NCBI GenBank assembly: GCA_016293225.1
Contig: JAEDEQ010000024.1
Span: 1-22,781, forward strand
Length of the DNA: 22,781 nt
Direction of reading: 5' to 3'
Source: Clostridiaceae bacterium
GTDB lineage: Bacteria; Bacillota; Clostridia; Oscillospirales; Acutalibacteraceae
Shown here: one piece after another, positions 7,954 to 15,572 of the stretch
Numbering within the stretch: position 1 is the stretch's first letter
Layout: every line of letters starts with the position of its first letter
Position numbers and translations under genes: made by a program
The notes under the pieces: model-generated
What the model was told of the DNA's origin: nothing
What the model saw: the letters and a program-made list of their open reading frames with translations, nothing else
The model's database searches: none

Positions 7954-9066
7954 TCAGCACCACTTTTCAAGATAGAATTTTTGCAGGAATTCTGCGCTTT
8001 GATATGAATCATAGCCGTGCTTTTGAATTGCTTCAATGTTATCTTTCCGTTCAAGCGGCAATGCCCCGGCAATTTCCCGTGCCCACCTTTGCGCTCCGTC
8101 TTCAAGCGGCAGAAAACGTACGTTTCCGCTCACATCGCTTTCCCTTGAAACTGCGGTTGAGGTGAAAACGGGAAGTCCGTTTGCCTGCGCTTCAATAAGC
8201 GTCAGCGGAAGCCCCTCAAAAACCGACGGAAAAACAAAGACGTCCGCCGCCTGAAGATAATCGGAAACATTCGAAACAACGCCCGTAAAGATTGCGTCGC
8301 TTTGGAGCGAAAGCTCTTTGCAAAGAGCCCTTACCTTTTCAAGGTCCTCTCCGTTACCGAGAAGGAGCACTTTGGTCTTCACTCCCATGCTTTTCAATGA
8401 GTCAAGAATCTCAATAACAAAGCTTTGGTTTTTATATTTGTCAAATCTTCCGACATGGCAGAGAACAAGCTCGTTTTCAGCAATTGAGAGCTTCTTTCTC
8501 ATCTTGTTTCGTTCTTCTTTATCAAAGGCAAAGGCGGCGCAGTCAATTCCGTTTTTAATGACAGAAACCTTTCCGGCTTCAAACATTTTGTTTCCGAAAA
8601 GATAGCGGCCGGCTTCCTCGGAGCAGGCAAAGCGCAAAGAACAGTACCGGTTCAAAAAGAGTTTGCATAAGTCTTTGAAAAAGCGTTTATATCCGCCTTT
8701 TGTTTTAGTTGTATGGCTGTGCGCTATCCTCACCGGAACGCCGGCTTTTTGAGCCGCCATGAGGACAAACAAGCTTAATGTGTTGATATGCGAATGAACA
8801 ATCCTATATTCGCTGTGTTCACTGAAAAAAGCTTCAAGCTTTTTTATATACCGCGGCATTGCGGCAAGACTTCTTTCGGGTGCATTGAAAATTCTGCCGC
8901 CCATTGAAAGAACTTCCTGCTCAAAGCCGTTCTCCGTTCTTTTGTGAACAAGAAAATCAAACTGAACTTTATTCCGGTCAATTTTCCTGTAAAAGTTCAT
9001 CAGCATGGTTTCAAGACCGCCGCGGTCAAGAGAGGTCACAACATGAAGTATCCTGATTTGTTCCAT
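7954..9066 (-). CDS. Glycosyltransferase family 4 (EpsF-like)
   Basis: A 370-residue GT-B enzyme beginning MEQIRILHVVTSLDRGGLET, the glycine-rich N-terminal loop typical of EpsF/CapM-like GT4 proteins. It has CHVGRFDKYKNQ and LLGNGEDLEKV in the C-terminal Rossmann domain and EGLPLTLIEAQANGLPV carrying the EX7E motif. It is probably cytoplasmic or membrane-associated and adds one sugar of the repeat unit. The ATG at 9066 is preceded by GGGAGA, which sits just after the stop of the short remnant ORF at 9083-9175. The current ribosome site therefore follows directly on what looks like a deletion scar. Confidence 0.88.
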   Translation of the reverse strand: MEQIRILHVVTSLDRGGLETMLMNFYRKIDRNKVQFDFLVHKRTENGFEQEVLSMGGRIFNAPERSLAAMPRYIKKLEAFFSEHSEYRIVHSHINTLSLFVLMAAQKAGVPVRIAHSHTTKTKGGYKRFFKDLCKLFLNRYCSLRFACSEEAGRYLFGNKMFEAGKVSVIKNGIDCAAFAFDKEERNKMRKKLSIAENELVLCHVGRFDKYKNQSFVIEILDSLKSMGVKTKVLLLGNGEDLEKVRALCKELSLQSDAIFTGVVSNVSDYLQAADVFVFPSVFEGLPLTLIEAQANGLPVFTSTAVSRESDVSGNVRFLPLEDGAQRWAREIAGALPLERKDNIEAIQKHGYDSYQSAEFLQKFYLEKWC

Positions 9067-9082
9067 AATTTATCTCCCGAGT

Positions 9083-9175
9083 TCAGTCTTTTACGCCGGA
9101 ACGAACGAAAGAAAGAAAACTGATAAGCTTCAAGCGAAGTTCCCGGTTTTTTATAACTTTCTTATAATCAATCAT
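9083..9175 (-). pseudogene. Remnant of a TupA-like ATP-grasp gene (first 30 codons)
   Basis: Between the epimerase and the next glycosyltransferase, a 30-codon frame starts with an ATG sharing one base with the epimerase stop (TGATG), the arrangement of a coupled cistron. It reads MIDYKKVIKNRELRLK, then a short hydrophobic stretch, then departs to RSGVKD and TGA. From memory, this N-terminus closely matches the conserved start of TupA-like ATP-grasp proteins (PF14305), which occur in Firmicutes polysaccharide loci and normally continue past 'FIPDK' for about 250 more residues. I infer that an internal deletion removed nearly all of the gene. It could instead be a genuine small ORF or a coupling peptide. 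No homology search was run. Confidence 0.6.
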
Positions 9176-10149
9176 CAAAGATTCTCCTTGTACCATTCAA
9201 TCGCAAGCTTTATTCCGTCCTCAAAGCTGTATGACGGGTCATAGCCGAGAAGCGCTTTTGCTTTTGAAATGTCGGCGTTTGAGTGCTTGATATCGCCGGC
9301 TCTGTCCGGCCCGAAAATCGGCTCAATGTCAACGCCGAGCGCCTTTGTAAGACCGTAATAAATGTCAATAAGATATTCCCGTCCGCCGTAAGCGATATTG
9401 AACGCCTCGCCGGACGCTTCCTTTTCCGCAAGGCAGGCTTTGAGGTTTGCCTCAATAACATTTTCGATATAGGTGAAATCGCGGCTCTGTCTGCCGTCGC
9501 CGTTGATTGTCGGGCGCTCTCCGGAAAGCAGCTGCTTAATAAACTTCGGAATGACCGCAGCGTAGGCGCCGTTCGGGTCCTGCCTTCTTCCGAAAACATT
9601 AAAATACCGCAGTCCCACGGTTTCAAGACCGTAGTGCATTGAGTACTGTTTTCCGTAAAGCTCGCAGACGTGCTTTGTCAGCGCATAGGGTGAAAGGAGA
9701 TTCCCCTCCCTGCCCTCTTTTTTCGGCAGAGTCGGCTCATCGCCGTAAACAGACGAGCTTGACGCATAGACAAAGCGCTTAACTTTGTTTTGCCGCGCGG
9801 CCTCCATCATGTTCAGCGTGCCTTTGATATTGACCTGTTCATAGTAAAGCGGCATTTCAATGCTGCGCGGAACGCTGCCCCAAGCCGCCTGATTGAGAAC
9901 GTAATCTGCGCCCTCGCACGCTTTCATGCAGGTTTCAAGGTCGGTAATATCGCCTTTGATAAAAGTATAGTTTTTGTTATCTTTAAAAAGATCAACGTTT
10001 TCCTGTCTGCCCGTTGAAAGGTTATCAAGACAGCGGACGCGGCAGCCGAGCTTCAGTATCGCCTCGCAAAGATTTGAGCCGATGAAGCCTGCTCCGCCGG
10101 TCACAAGAAAAACGGTATCTTCCGGAAATTTCAGTTCAGAGTAGCCCAT
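9175..10149 (-). CDS. UDP-N-acetylhexosamine 4-epimerase, TviC/WbpP-like (extended SDR)
   Basis: A 324-residue extended SDR: NAD loop TGGAGFIG (about 17-24), YASSSSVYGD (128-137) and catalytic Tyr155-x3-Lys159 in SPYALTKHV, then GLRYFNVFGRRQDPNGAYAA, a stretch characteristic of the WbpP/TviC group. Those enzymes interconvert UDP-GlcNAc/UDP-GalNAc or their uronic acids. The gene follows the UDP-HexNAc dehydrogenase by one base, repeating the TviB-TviC pairing, so UDP-GalNAcA is the likely product of the two steps (inference). I chose the ATG at 10149 because GGAGA lies at good distance; the open frame extends to a TTG at 10200 within the neighbouring gene. A GalE-like role is the main alternative. 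Confidence 0.88.
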   Translation of the reverse strand: MGYSELKFPEDTVFLVTGGAGFIGSNLCEAILKLGCRVRCLDNLSTGRQENVDLFKDNKNYTFIKGDITDLETCMKACEGADYVLNQAAWGSVPRSIEMPLYYEQVNIKGTLNMMEAARQNKVKRFVYASSSSVYGDEPTLPKKEGREGNLLSPYALTKHVCELYGKQYSMHYGLETVGLRYFNVFGRRQDPNGAYAAVIPKFIKQLLSGERPTINGDGRQSRDFTYIENVIEANLKACLAEKEASGEAFNIAYGGREYLIDIYYGLTKALGVDIEPIFGPDRAGDIKHSNADISKAKALLGYDPSYSFEDGIKLAIEWYKENL

Positions 10150-10150
10150 A

Positions 10151-11464
10151 TCAAAGTCTCCAGTATTTATATCCGGCGCTTTCAAAGGTCTTTCTGTCAA
10201 GAATACCCTTTACATCAAGCAGGATTTTTGTTTCATTTTTATAAAGCGCGTCAAAATCGCTCCTTGAAAGCGCTTTAAATTCATCGTGAGCCACGGCAAG
10301 AATGACGGCGTCGCAGTTTTTAACCCTTTCAAATGCAGTAAGCTCAAGACCGTACTCACGCTCTGCGCCGTCCTTATCGGCAACGTCATCGCAGACAACG
10401 GGTTCGATTCCGTATTCACGAAGTTCATGAATTATGTCAACGACGCGTGAATTTCTCGTATCGGGGCAGTTTTCCTTAAAAGTCAGACCGAGAACGGCAA
10501 CCTTTGCGCCGCTTATCGGCACGCCGCTTTTTGCCATGAGCTTAATGAGCGATTCGGTAACATACTGACCCATTGAATCGTTTATCCGTCTGCCGGAAAG
10601 AATGACCTGACTGTGGTAGCCTGTCTCCTCCGCCTTGTAGGTGAGATAATAGGGGTCAACGCCGATGCAGTGTCCTCCGACAAGGCCGGGTGCAAACTTC
10701 AAAAAGTTCCACTTTGTTCCCGCGGCTTCAAGAACGGCTTTTGTGTCGATTCCAAGCTTGTGGAAAATGATCGAAAGCTCGTTCATGAAAGCGATGTTTA
10801 TATCGCGCTGGCTGTTTTCAATAACCTTTGCCGCCTCGGCAACCTTAATGCTTTCCGCCTTATGAACGCCTGCAAGAGCAACAAGCGAATACACCTTTGC
10901 AACGGTTTCAAGCGTTTCCTCGTCCATTCCGGAAACAACTTTGACTATCGTTTCAAGGCGGTGAACCTTGTCGCCGGGATTGATCCTTTCCGGGCTGTAG
11001 CCGACCTTGAAATCCTTTCCGCAGACAAGACCTGACTCCTTTTCAAGTATCGGCACGCAGATATCCTCCGTCACGCCGGGATAGACCGTTGATTCATAGA
11101 CAACAATGCTGCCCTTTGAAAGATTTCTGCCGACTATCCTGCTTGCCGACTCAACAGGGGTAAGATCGGGAGTATGGTCGGCGTTGACCGGAGTGGGAAC
11201 GGCAACAATGTGGAACTTCGCCTCCCTGAGCTTCGCTTCGTCCGATGTAAATTCAACCGCCGTATTTCTGATTGCTTCGTCGCCGACCTCCTGCGTGGGG
11301 TCAATTCCGCTTTTGTAAAGCTCAATCTTTTTTTCGTTCAGGTCAAAGCCTATTACGTCAATCTTTTTCGCAAAGGAGACGGCAATAGGAATTCCGACAT
11401 AGCCGAGACCTACCAGCGACAGCTTTTCCCTGCGGTCAATAAGGTTTTCATAAAGTCCGTTCAT
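10151..11464 (-). CDS. UDP-N-acetyl-D-hexosamine 6-dehydrogenase (TviB/WbpO/WbpA-like)
   Basis: A 437-residue nucleotide-sugar dehydrogenase. Visible are the NAD loop GLGYVGIP (about 19-26), AVPTPVN (88-94), YESTVYPGVTED (123-134), GYSPERINPGDK (155-166) and the catalytic cysteine Cys266 in GGHCIGVDPYYL. These enzymes oxidise C6 of UDP-GlcNAc or UDP-GalNAc twice with NAD+ to give the uronic acid. SPERINPGDK and the neighbouring epimerase favour an N-acetylhexosamine substrate over UDP-glucose. The ATG overlaps the upstream glycosyltransferase stop by four bases. The product would be the acidic sugar of the repeat. The length is normal and nothing essential seems missing. Confidence 0.92.
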   Translation of the reverse strand: MNGLYENLIDRREKLSLVGLGYVGIPIAVSFAKKIDVIGFDLNEKKIELYKSGIDPTQEVGDEAIRNTAVEFTSDEAKLREAKFHIVAVPTPVNADHTPDLTPVESASRIVGRNLSKGSIVVYESTVYPGVTEDICVPILEKESGLVCGKDFKVGYSPERINPGDKVHRLETIVKVVSGMDEETLETVAKVYSLVALAGVHKAESIKVAEAAKVIENSQRDINIAFMNELSIIFHKLGIDTKAVLEAAGTKWNFLKFAPGLVGGHCIGVDPYYLTYKAEETGYHSQVILSGRRINDSMGQYVTESLIKLMAKSGVPISGAKVAVLGLTFKENCPDTRNSRVVDIIHELREYGIEPVVCDDVADKDGAEREYGLELTAFERVKNCDAVILAVAHDEFKALSRSDFDALYKNETKILLDVKGILDRKTFESAGYKYWRL

Positions 11465-12555
11465 CTGCGTTTACCTCCGAATTCGTGTATTGCGTCAAGA
11501 TATGCCCTGACAACCGTTTTCCTGTCAAACTCTCTTTCAACCTTTTTGCGCGCTGCCCTGCCCATTTCGGCGCGCTGTGCGTTATCGAGCAGGCAGAACC
11601 TTTCAACCGCATTTTCAAGGCTTTTTTCGTCCTTTGCTTCAAAGCCGAAGCCTGTCACGCCCTCATCGAATGTTTCGCGGCAGCCGGGAATGTTGCTTGC
11701 AAGAACAGGTCTTCCGCCTGCCTCGGCCTCAAGCAGTCCGTTTGCCATTCCCTCATGATAGGACGGCAGAACAACCGCATGGCTCCTTTTGACAAAGGAA
11801 TGAACGTCCTCCTGCCAGCCGAGATAATGTATCGCGCCGTCTTCGGTGAAAGAGTTTTTGAGCTCTTCGCATTCCTTTTCGCACCAGCCTATGATATCAA
11901 GCGTTACGTCATATTTTTCCGACAGCTTTCCGACCGCTTCGCAAAGCTCAAAAATCCCCTTGTCCCTCATCATTCGTCCGATGAAAAGCAGGCGCGTTCC
12001 GTTTTCCGCCGGGTATTGCTCAAAGCGGTGCTTTTCAAGATTCACACCCGAGCCCGGAACGATTCTGTGCTTTCCGGAGGCAATTTTCATCTGCTCAAAC
12101 TTTTTTGAATGTTTTTCATTCTGAAAGAACATACAGGAAATTTTCCTTGTTGAAAAACGGTACCACAGGGAGATAAGAAGCGAAAAGATTCTGCCCTTTT
12201 CAAACGCGGCGCCGAGTCCCGTTACCGTTGAAATATACGGAACGTGCATTGCGGCAGAAGCAATACCGCCGTAAAGCGCGGGCTTTATTGTGTATGTCAG
12301 TATAATGTCGGGCGAATGCTCTTTTATCATCGCCTTGTATTCTTTAATGAGCTTCATTTCCCTGAGTGGGTTCATGCCGTACTGAGTTATCGGAGTATCA
12401 AGAACAGTGCAGCCAAGGCTTTCAAAAAATCCGGCGTGTTCTGCCCGGGGCATTGAAAGGAAAACTTCATGACCCTCACGGACAAGAGCCTGCAAAAGCT
12501 CCGTCCTGAAATAATAAAGCGTTACTTCGTGATTTACCAAAAAGAGAATTTTCAT
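11461..12555 (-). CDS. Glycosyltransferase family 4 (PglA/CapM-like)
   Basis: A 364-residue GT-B enzyme starting MKILFLVNHEVTLYYFRTEL, with LTYTIKPALYGGIA and STVTGLGAAF in the N-domain and EGMANGLLEAEAGGRPVLAS (EX7E glutamates) in the C-domain. This architecture is common in enzymes adding the second sugar after the phosphoglycosyl transferase (PglA-type), and this gene lies directly next to that enzyme, so a second-sugar role is a reasonable inference. Both ends overlap neighbours by four bases (ATGA), indicating tight translational coupling with the initiating transferase and the dehydrogenase. Confidence 0.88.
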   Translation of the reverse strand: MKILFLVNHEVTLYYFRTELLQALVREGHEVFLSMPRAEHAGFFESLGCTVLDTPITQYGMNPLREMKLIKEYKAMIKEHSPDIILTYTIKPALYGGIASAAMHVPYISTVTGLGAAFEKGRIFSLLISLWYRFSTRKISCMFFQNEKHSKKFEQMKIASGKHRIVPGSGVNLEKHRFEQYPAENGTRLLFIGRMMRDKGIFELCEAVGKLSEKYDVTLDIIGWCEKECEELKNSFTEDGAIHYLGWQEDVHSFVKRSHAVVLPSYHEGMANGLLEAEAGGRPVLASNIPGCRETFDEGVTGFGFEAKDEKSLENAVERFCLLDNAQRAEMGRAARKKVEREFDRKTVVRAYLDAIHEFGGKRR

Positions 12556-13172
12556 TTTTGAATCTCGCTTTCCAAATTCATTGCGCCCGTGCCGCCTTCA
12601 ACAACTCCGTCGCTTCTGAGAACGCCGAGAACCGTTTTTAAAATGCACTTGATATCAAGCAAAAGACTCATGTTTTTAACGTATTCGCCGTCAAGCCTTG
12701 CCTTTTCGGGAATTTCAAGCTCGTCTCTTCCGTTGACCTGCGCCCAGCCGGTAAGACCCGGACGGACAGCGTTTGCACCGTATTTATCCCTTTCCGCGAT
12801 GAGATCAAACTGATTCCAGAGCGCAGGACGGGGGCCTACGATTGACATTTCACCTTTAATGATATTGATAAGCTGCAAAAGCTCATCAAGGCTTGTTTTG
12901 CGCAGGAAAGAGCCGACCTTTGTTATGAACGCGTCGGGATTTTTGAGCAGATGAGTCGGCATATCCTTGGGTGTATCAGTCCTCATTGTTCTGAATTTGA
13001 GCATTTCAAAGTGGGTTTTATCCTTGCCTATCCTCTTTTGCCTGAACACAACGGGTCCTTTTGAATCCAGCTTTACGGCAAGCGAAACAGCCGCAAGCAG
13101 CGGACTCAAAACGCAAAACGCCAAAAGCGAAAGAACAAAATCAAGAAACCGCTTGAACGCCTGATACTTCAT
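12552..13172 (-). CDS. Initiating phosphoglycosyl transferase, PglC-type (Bac_transf)
   Basis: A 206-residue monotopic phosphoglycosyl transferase of minimal PglC-like length, lacking the N-terminal multi-span domain of WbaP. Features in order: a re-entrant membrane helix with KRFLDFVLSLLAF (about 7-19), GPVVFRQKRIGK, KFRTM (59-63), the catalytic Asp96-Glu97 dyad in SLDELLQL and MSIVGPRPALW (109-119). It moves a sugar-1-phosphate from a UDP-sugar to undecaprenyl phosphate, the first committed step. The neighbouring PglF-type dehydratase hints at a 6-deoxy-HexNAc donor. I chose the ATG at 13172, nine bases after AAAGGA. An ATG at 13181 lies only one base after that site and a TTG at 13208 is improbable. 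The start lies inside the dehydratase gene's 3' end. Confidence 0.9.
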   Translation of the reverse strand: MKYQAFKRFLDFVLSLLAFCVLSPLLAAVSLAVKLDSKGPVVFRQKRIGKDKTHFEMLKFRTMRTDTPKDMPTHLLKNPDAFITKVGSFLRKTSLDELLQLINIIKGEMSIVGPRPALWNQFDLIAERDKYGANAVRPGLTGWAQVNGRDELEIPEKARLDGEYVKNMSLLLDIKCILKTVLGVLRSDGVVEGGTGAMNLESEIQK

Positions 13173-15048
13173 CGCTTTCATTCCTTTCGTATCTGTACTG
13201 TGAAACAATTTCCCGCAGCTGCCTGCGCAGCTCGCTTCCGCTCATGTCCTGCGCATTTTCAAGCACTTTCAGGTGCGAGAGCAGAACGCTTTCATCCGAT
13301 TCCTCCGGGTGACCGATGAAGATAAGGTCGTTGTCGGTCTTTTCAATGCCCTCCTCGCTGAGCAAAAGCTCCTCATAAAGCTTTTCTCCGGGGCGAAGAC
13401 CCGTATATTTTATCTTGATATCAACGTCCGGTTCAAAGCCCGAAAGGCGGATCATATTGCGCGCAAGGTCATCTATCCTGACCGGCTCGCCCATATCAAG
13501 GACAAAAATTTCTCCGTCCTTTGCATAGGCGCCCGCCTGCAAAACAAGGGATACCGCCTCCGGTATCGTCATGAAGTAGCGGATAATATCTTTATGGGTG
13601 ACAGTGACAGGACCGCCGAGCTCAATCTGCTTGCGGAAAAGCGGAATAACGCTTCCGTTGCTGCCGAGGACGTTTCCGAAGCGCACGGCGGCAAAAACCG
13701 TTTTTGACTTTTTGCTCATCATCTGAACAATCATTTCGCAGATACGCTTTGAAGCGCCCATAACATTGGTCGGGTTGACCGCCTTATCGGTTGAAATGAG
13801 CACCATCTTATCAGCACCGAATTTATCGGCGGCAAGAGCAGTATTATATGTTCCGAAAACATTGTTTTTGACCGCCTCTGCCGGGGAATTTTCCATCAGC
13901 GGAACGTGCTTGTGCGCCGCCGCGTGGAAAACTATCTCCGGTCTGTACCTTTCAAAAACTTCAAACACGCGTTTCTGGTCGCGCACCGAGCCTATGAGGA
14001 CAACAAGCGAAAGCTGCGGATATTTTTTCAAAAGCTCCTGCTCAATGGAATAGGCATTATTTTCGTAAATATCAAAAATAATAAGTTTTTCAGGCTTATG
14101 CTTTGCAATCTGGCGGCAAAGCTCGCTGCCGATTGATCCGCCGCCGCCTGTTACAAGCACGGTCTTTCCGGTAAGATATCCGCTGATTTCGTCGGTATCG
14201 GTCTTTATCGCGTCGCGGCCGAGCAGGTCAAGAACGTCAACCTTGCGTATTTTTTCAATGCTGACTTCTCCGTTTGCAAGCTGATATATTGCAGGCAGCG
14301 TCAGAAGCTCGCAATCCGTTTTCTGACACATTTTGAGCAGACTCCTCCTCTGCTCTGCGGTGGCGGAGGGTATTGCGATTATGATTTCCTCAACACGGTA
14401 CTGCTCAACCGCGGAAAGAATATTTTCCCTTGAACCGACGATTTTGACTCCGTGCAGGCGCTTGCCCTTCTTTTTAAAGTCGTCGTCGATTATGCACACA
14501 ATGCGGTTTTTGGCGTGGGAGCTGCTTTGCATCTCACGCAGAACAATGTCTCCGCTCTGGCCGGCGCCGATGAGCATTGTCCTTTTTTGTCCGCGGCCCT
14601 TGAGGGAAATGAGACCGCGCGAAATTCTGCCCGAAAACCTCAGGCAGCTTATGAAGCCGATGAGCAAAAGGAAACGGATAATCACATATGAACGCGGAAG
14701 AGCATACGGCATCAGCCTGATGTATATCCAGTCAAAGACATTTGAAAGGAAGCACGCGCAAATGATGCGTATCAGCTCGCCTACTCCGGCATAAGCCCAA
14801 ACGCTTGAGTAAAGCCTGAAAAGAGCAAAGATAAGTATTGCGGCAACGGTGCTTGCCGGCACGGTTTTTAAAAACGATTCAAGAAAGCCTGAGGACACAA
14901 GCTCGCCAAAATCAAATTCAAAACGGGTGAAAAGCGCAAAAAAGCCGGAAGCGTTGACCAAAATAATATCCGCAATAACCATGCAGACCGTTCCGAGCAA
15001 GCTTCCGAACAAAGCTTTGCTGTTTTTCACTTTCGAGAATTTTTTCAT
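13141..15048 (-). CDS. Membrane-bound UDP-N-acetylglucosamine 4,6-dehydratase (PglF/CapD family)
   Basis: About 635 residues: four hydrophobic segments (first ~145 residues), a CoA-binding-like Rossmann domain (MLIGAGQSGDIV, ~158-169) and a C-terminal SDR domain with TGGGGSIGSE (300-309), HAAAHKHVPLMENSP and STDKAVNPTNVMGASKR (419-435). The residue usually Tyr in the SDR YxxxK motif is Met here (MGASK), as in Campylobacter PglF. PglF turns UDP-GlcNAc into the 4-keto-6-deoxy sugar that feeds bacillosamine, QuiNAc or FucNAc pathways. No partner aminotransferase, acetyltransferase or reductase is in the window. The ATG at 15048 is preceded by AAAGGA 11 bases upstream. The ATG at 15060 has its ribosome site overlapping it and is an alternative adding four residues. 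Confidence 0.9.
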   Translation of the reverse strand: MKKFSKVKNSKALFGSLLGTVCMVIADIILVNASGFFALFTRFEFDFGELVSSGFLESFLKTVPASTVAAILIFALFRLYSSVWAYAGVGELIRIICACFLSNVFDWIYIRLMPYALPRSYVIIRFLLLIGFISCLRFSGRISRGLISLKGRGQKRTMLIGAGQSGDIVLREMQSSSHAKNRIVCIIDDDFKKKGKRLHGVKIVGSRENILSAVEQYRVEEIIIAIPSATAEQRRSLLKMCQKTDCELLTLPAIYQLANGEVSIEKIRKVDVLDLLGRDAIKTDTDEISGYLTGKTVLVTGGGGSIGSELCRQIAKHKPEKLIIFDIYENNAYSIEQELLKKYPQLSLVVLIGSVRDQKRVFEVFERYRPEIVFHAAAHKHVPLMENSPAEAVKNNVFGTYNTALAADKFGADKMVLISTDKAVNPTNVMGASKRICEMIVQMMSKKSKTVFAAVRFGNVLGSNGSVIPLFRKQIELGGPVTVTHKDIIRYFMTIPEAVSLVLQAGAYAKDGEIFVLDMGEPVRIDDLARNMIRLSGFEPDVDIKIKYTGLRPGEKLYEELLLSEEGIEKTDNDLIFIGHPEESDESVLLSHLKVLENAQDMSGSELRRQLREIVSQYRYERNESDEVSGVQAVS

Positions 15049-15091
15049 TTGTTTGTTCATCCTTTCGCTTTTATCAAACAAAAACCGCTGT

Positions 15092-15538
15092 TTATCTGTG
15101 CGCGGCAGGTATCTTCCTTTTGGTCTTAAAAAAGCGTAATTTATAAAGCGTCCAGAGCGCGCTGTTTTTTTTAATCAGCTTTCCGTACCTCTCGGCAGCA
15201 ACGCAGCAGGCAAGAAGCTGCCCTCTTTCAACCGGACCTTCAACATAGGTTTGTGCGTCGCCGGAAAAGAAAAAGCCTTCACCTTTCCGCCCGACAACGC
15301 GGTGGAGCACATAAGCGCCGTTTTTACGTCTGTAAAAGATAATGTCGCCTTTTTTCGGCCTTTTTTCAATCCTCTGCAAAACGACCCTGTCGCGCCCGTC
15401 CGCAAGGAACGGCAGCATACTGTTTCCCGTTACCGTCAGGAATACCTTTTCTCCGCAGGACAGCTTACAAAGAATGATTTTTACAATTCCGTCATCGCCG
15501 ATTTTTTTTGAAAGTTCTGTTGCAGCAGCCTCTTTCAT
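15092..15538 (-). CDS. Soluble S24/S26 peptidase-like protein (Sec11/SipW-type Ser-His)
   Basis: A 148-residue protein with signal-peptidase-like boxes: VTGNSMLPFLADG (Ser40), KKGDIIFYRR (63-71), YVLHRVVG (His79) and FSGDAQ (Asp94). Having His where bacterial type I signal peptidases have the catalytic Lys is a feature of the ER/SipW (S26B) group. No convincing N-terminal or C-terminal transmembrane helix is seen, unlike ordinary signal peptidases. The C-terminus is very basic. Small S24/S26 proteins of this kind often sit beside NTP_transf_5 and PqqD-like genes in Firmicutes; the former is directly upstream here and the latter is absent. GGAGG four bases before the ATG supports the start. 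Substrate unknown; it may process a secreted or peptide product rather than a glycan enzyme. Confidence 0.8.
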   Translation of the reverse strand: MKEAAATELSKKIGDDGIVKIILCKLSCGEKVFLTVTGNSMLPFLADGRDRVVLQRIEKRPKKGDIIFYRRKNGAYVLHRVVGRKGEGFFFSGDAQTYVEGPVERGQLLACCVAAERYGKLIKKNSALWTLYKLRFFKTKRKIPAAHR

Positions 15539-15572
15539 ATTGCCTCCATAACGATAAATTTCGCCGTATAGC

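Noticed and set aside
7953..8105. Longer GT2 product starting at a TTG at 8105
   Set aside because: The extra 51 residues overlap the preceding GT4 gene and precede the universal GT2 start strand; the ATG at 7952 fits better.
11174..11758. Plus-strand frame of about 194 codons opposite the dehydrogenase and GT4 genes
   Set aside because: It crosses the junction of two well-supported minus-strand genes and has a low-complexity product.
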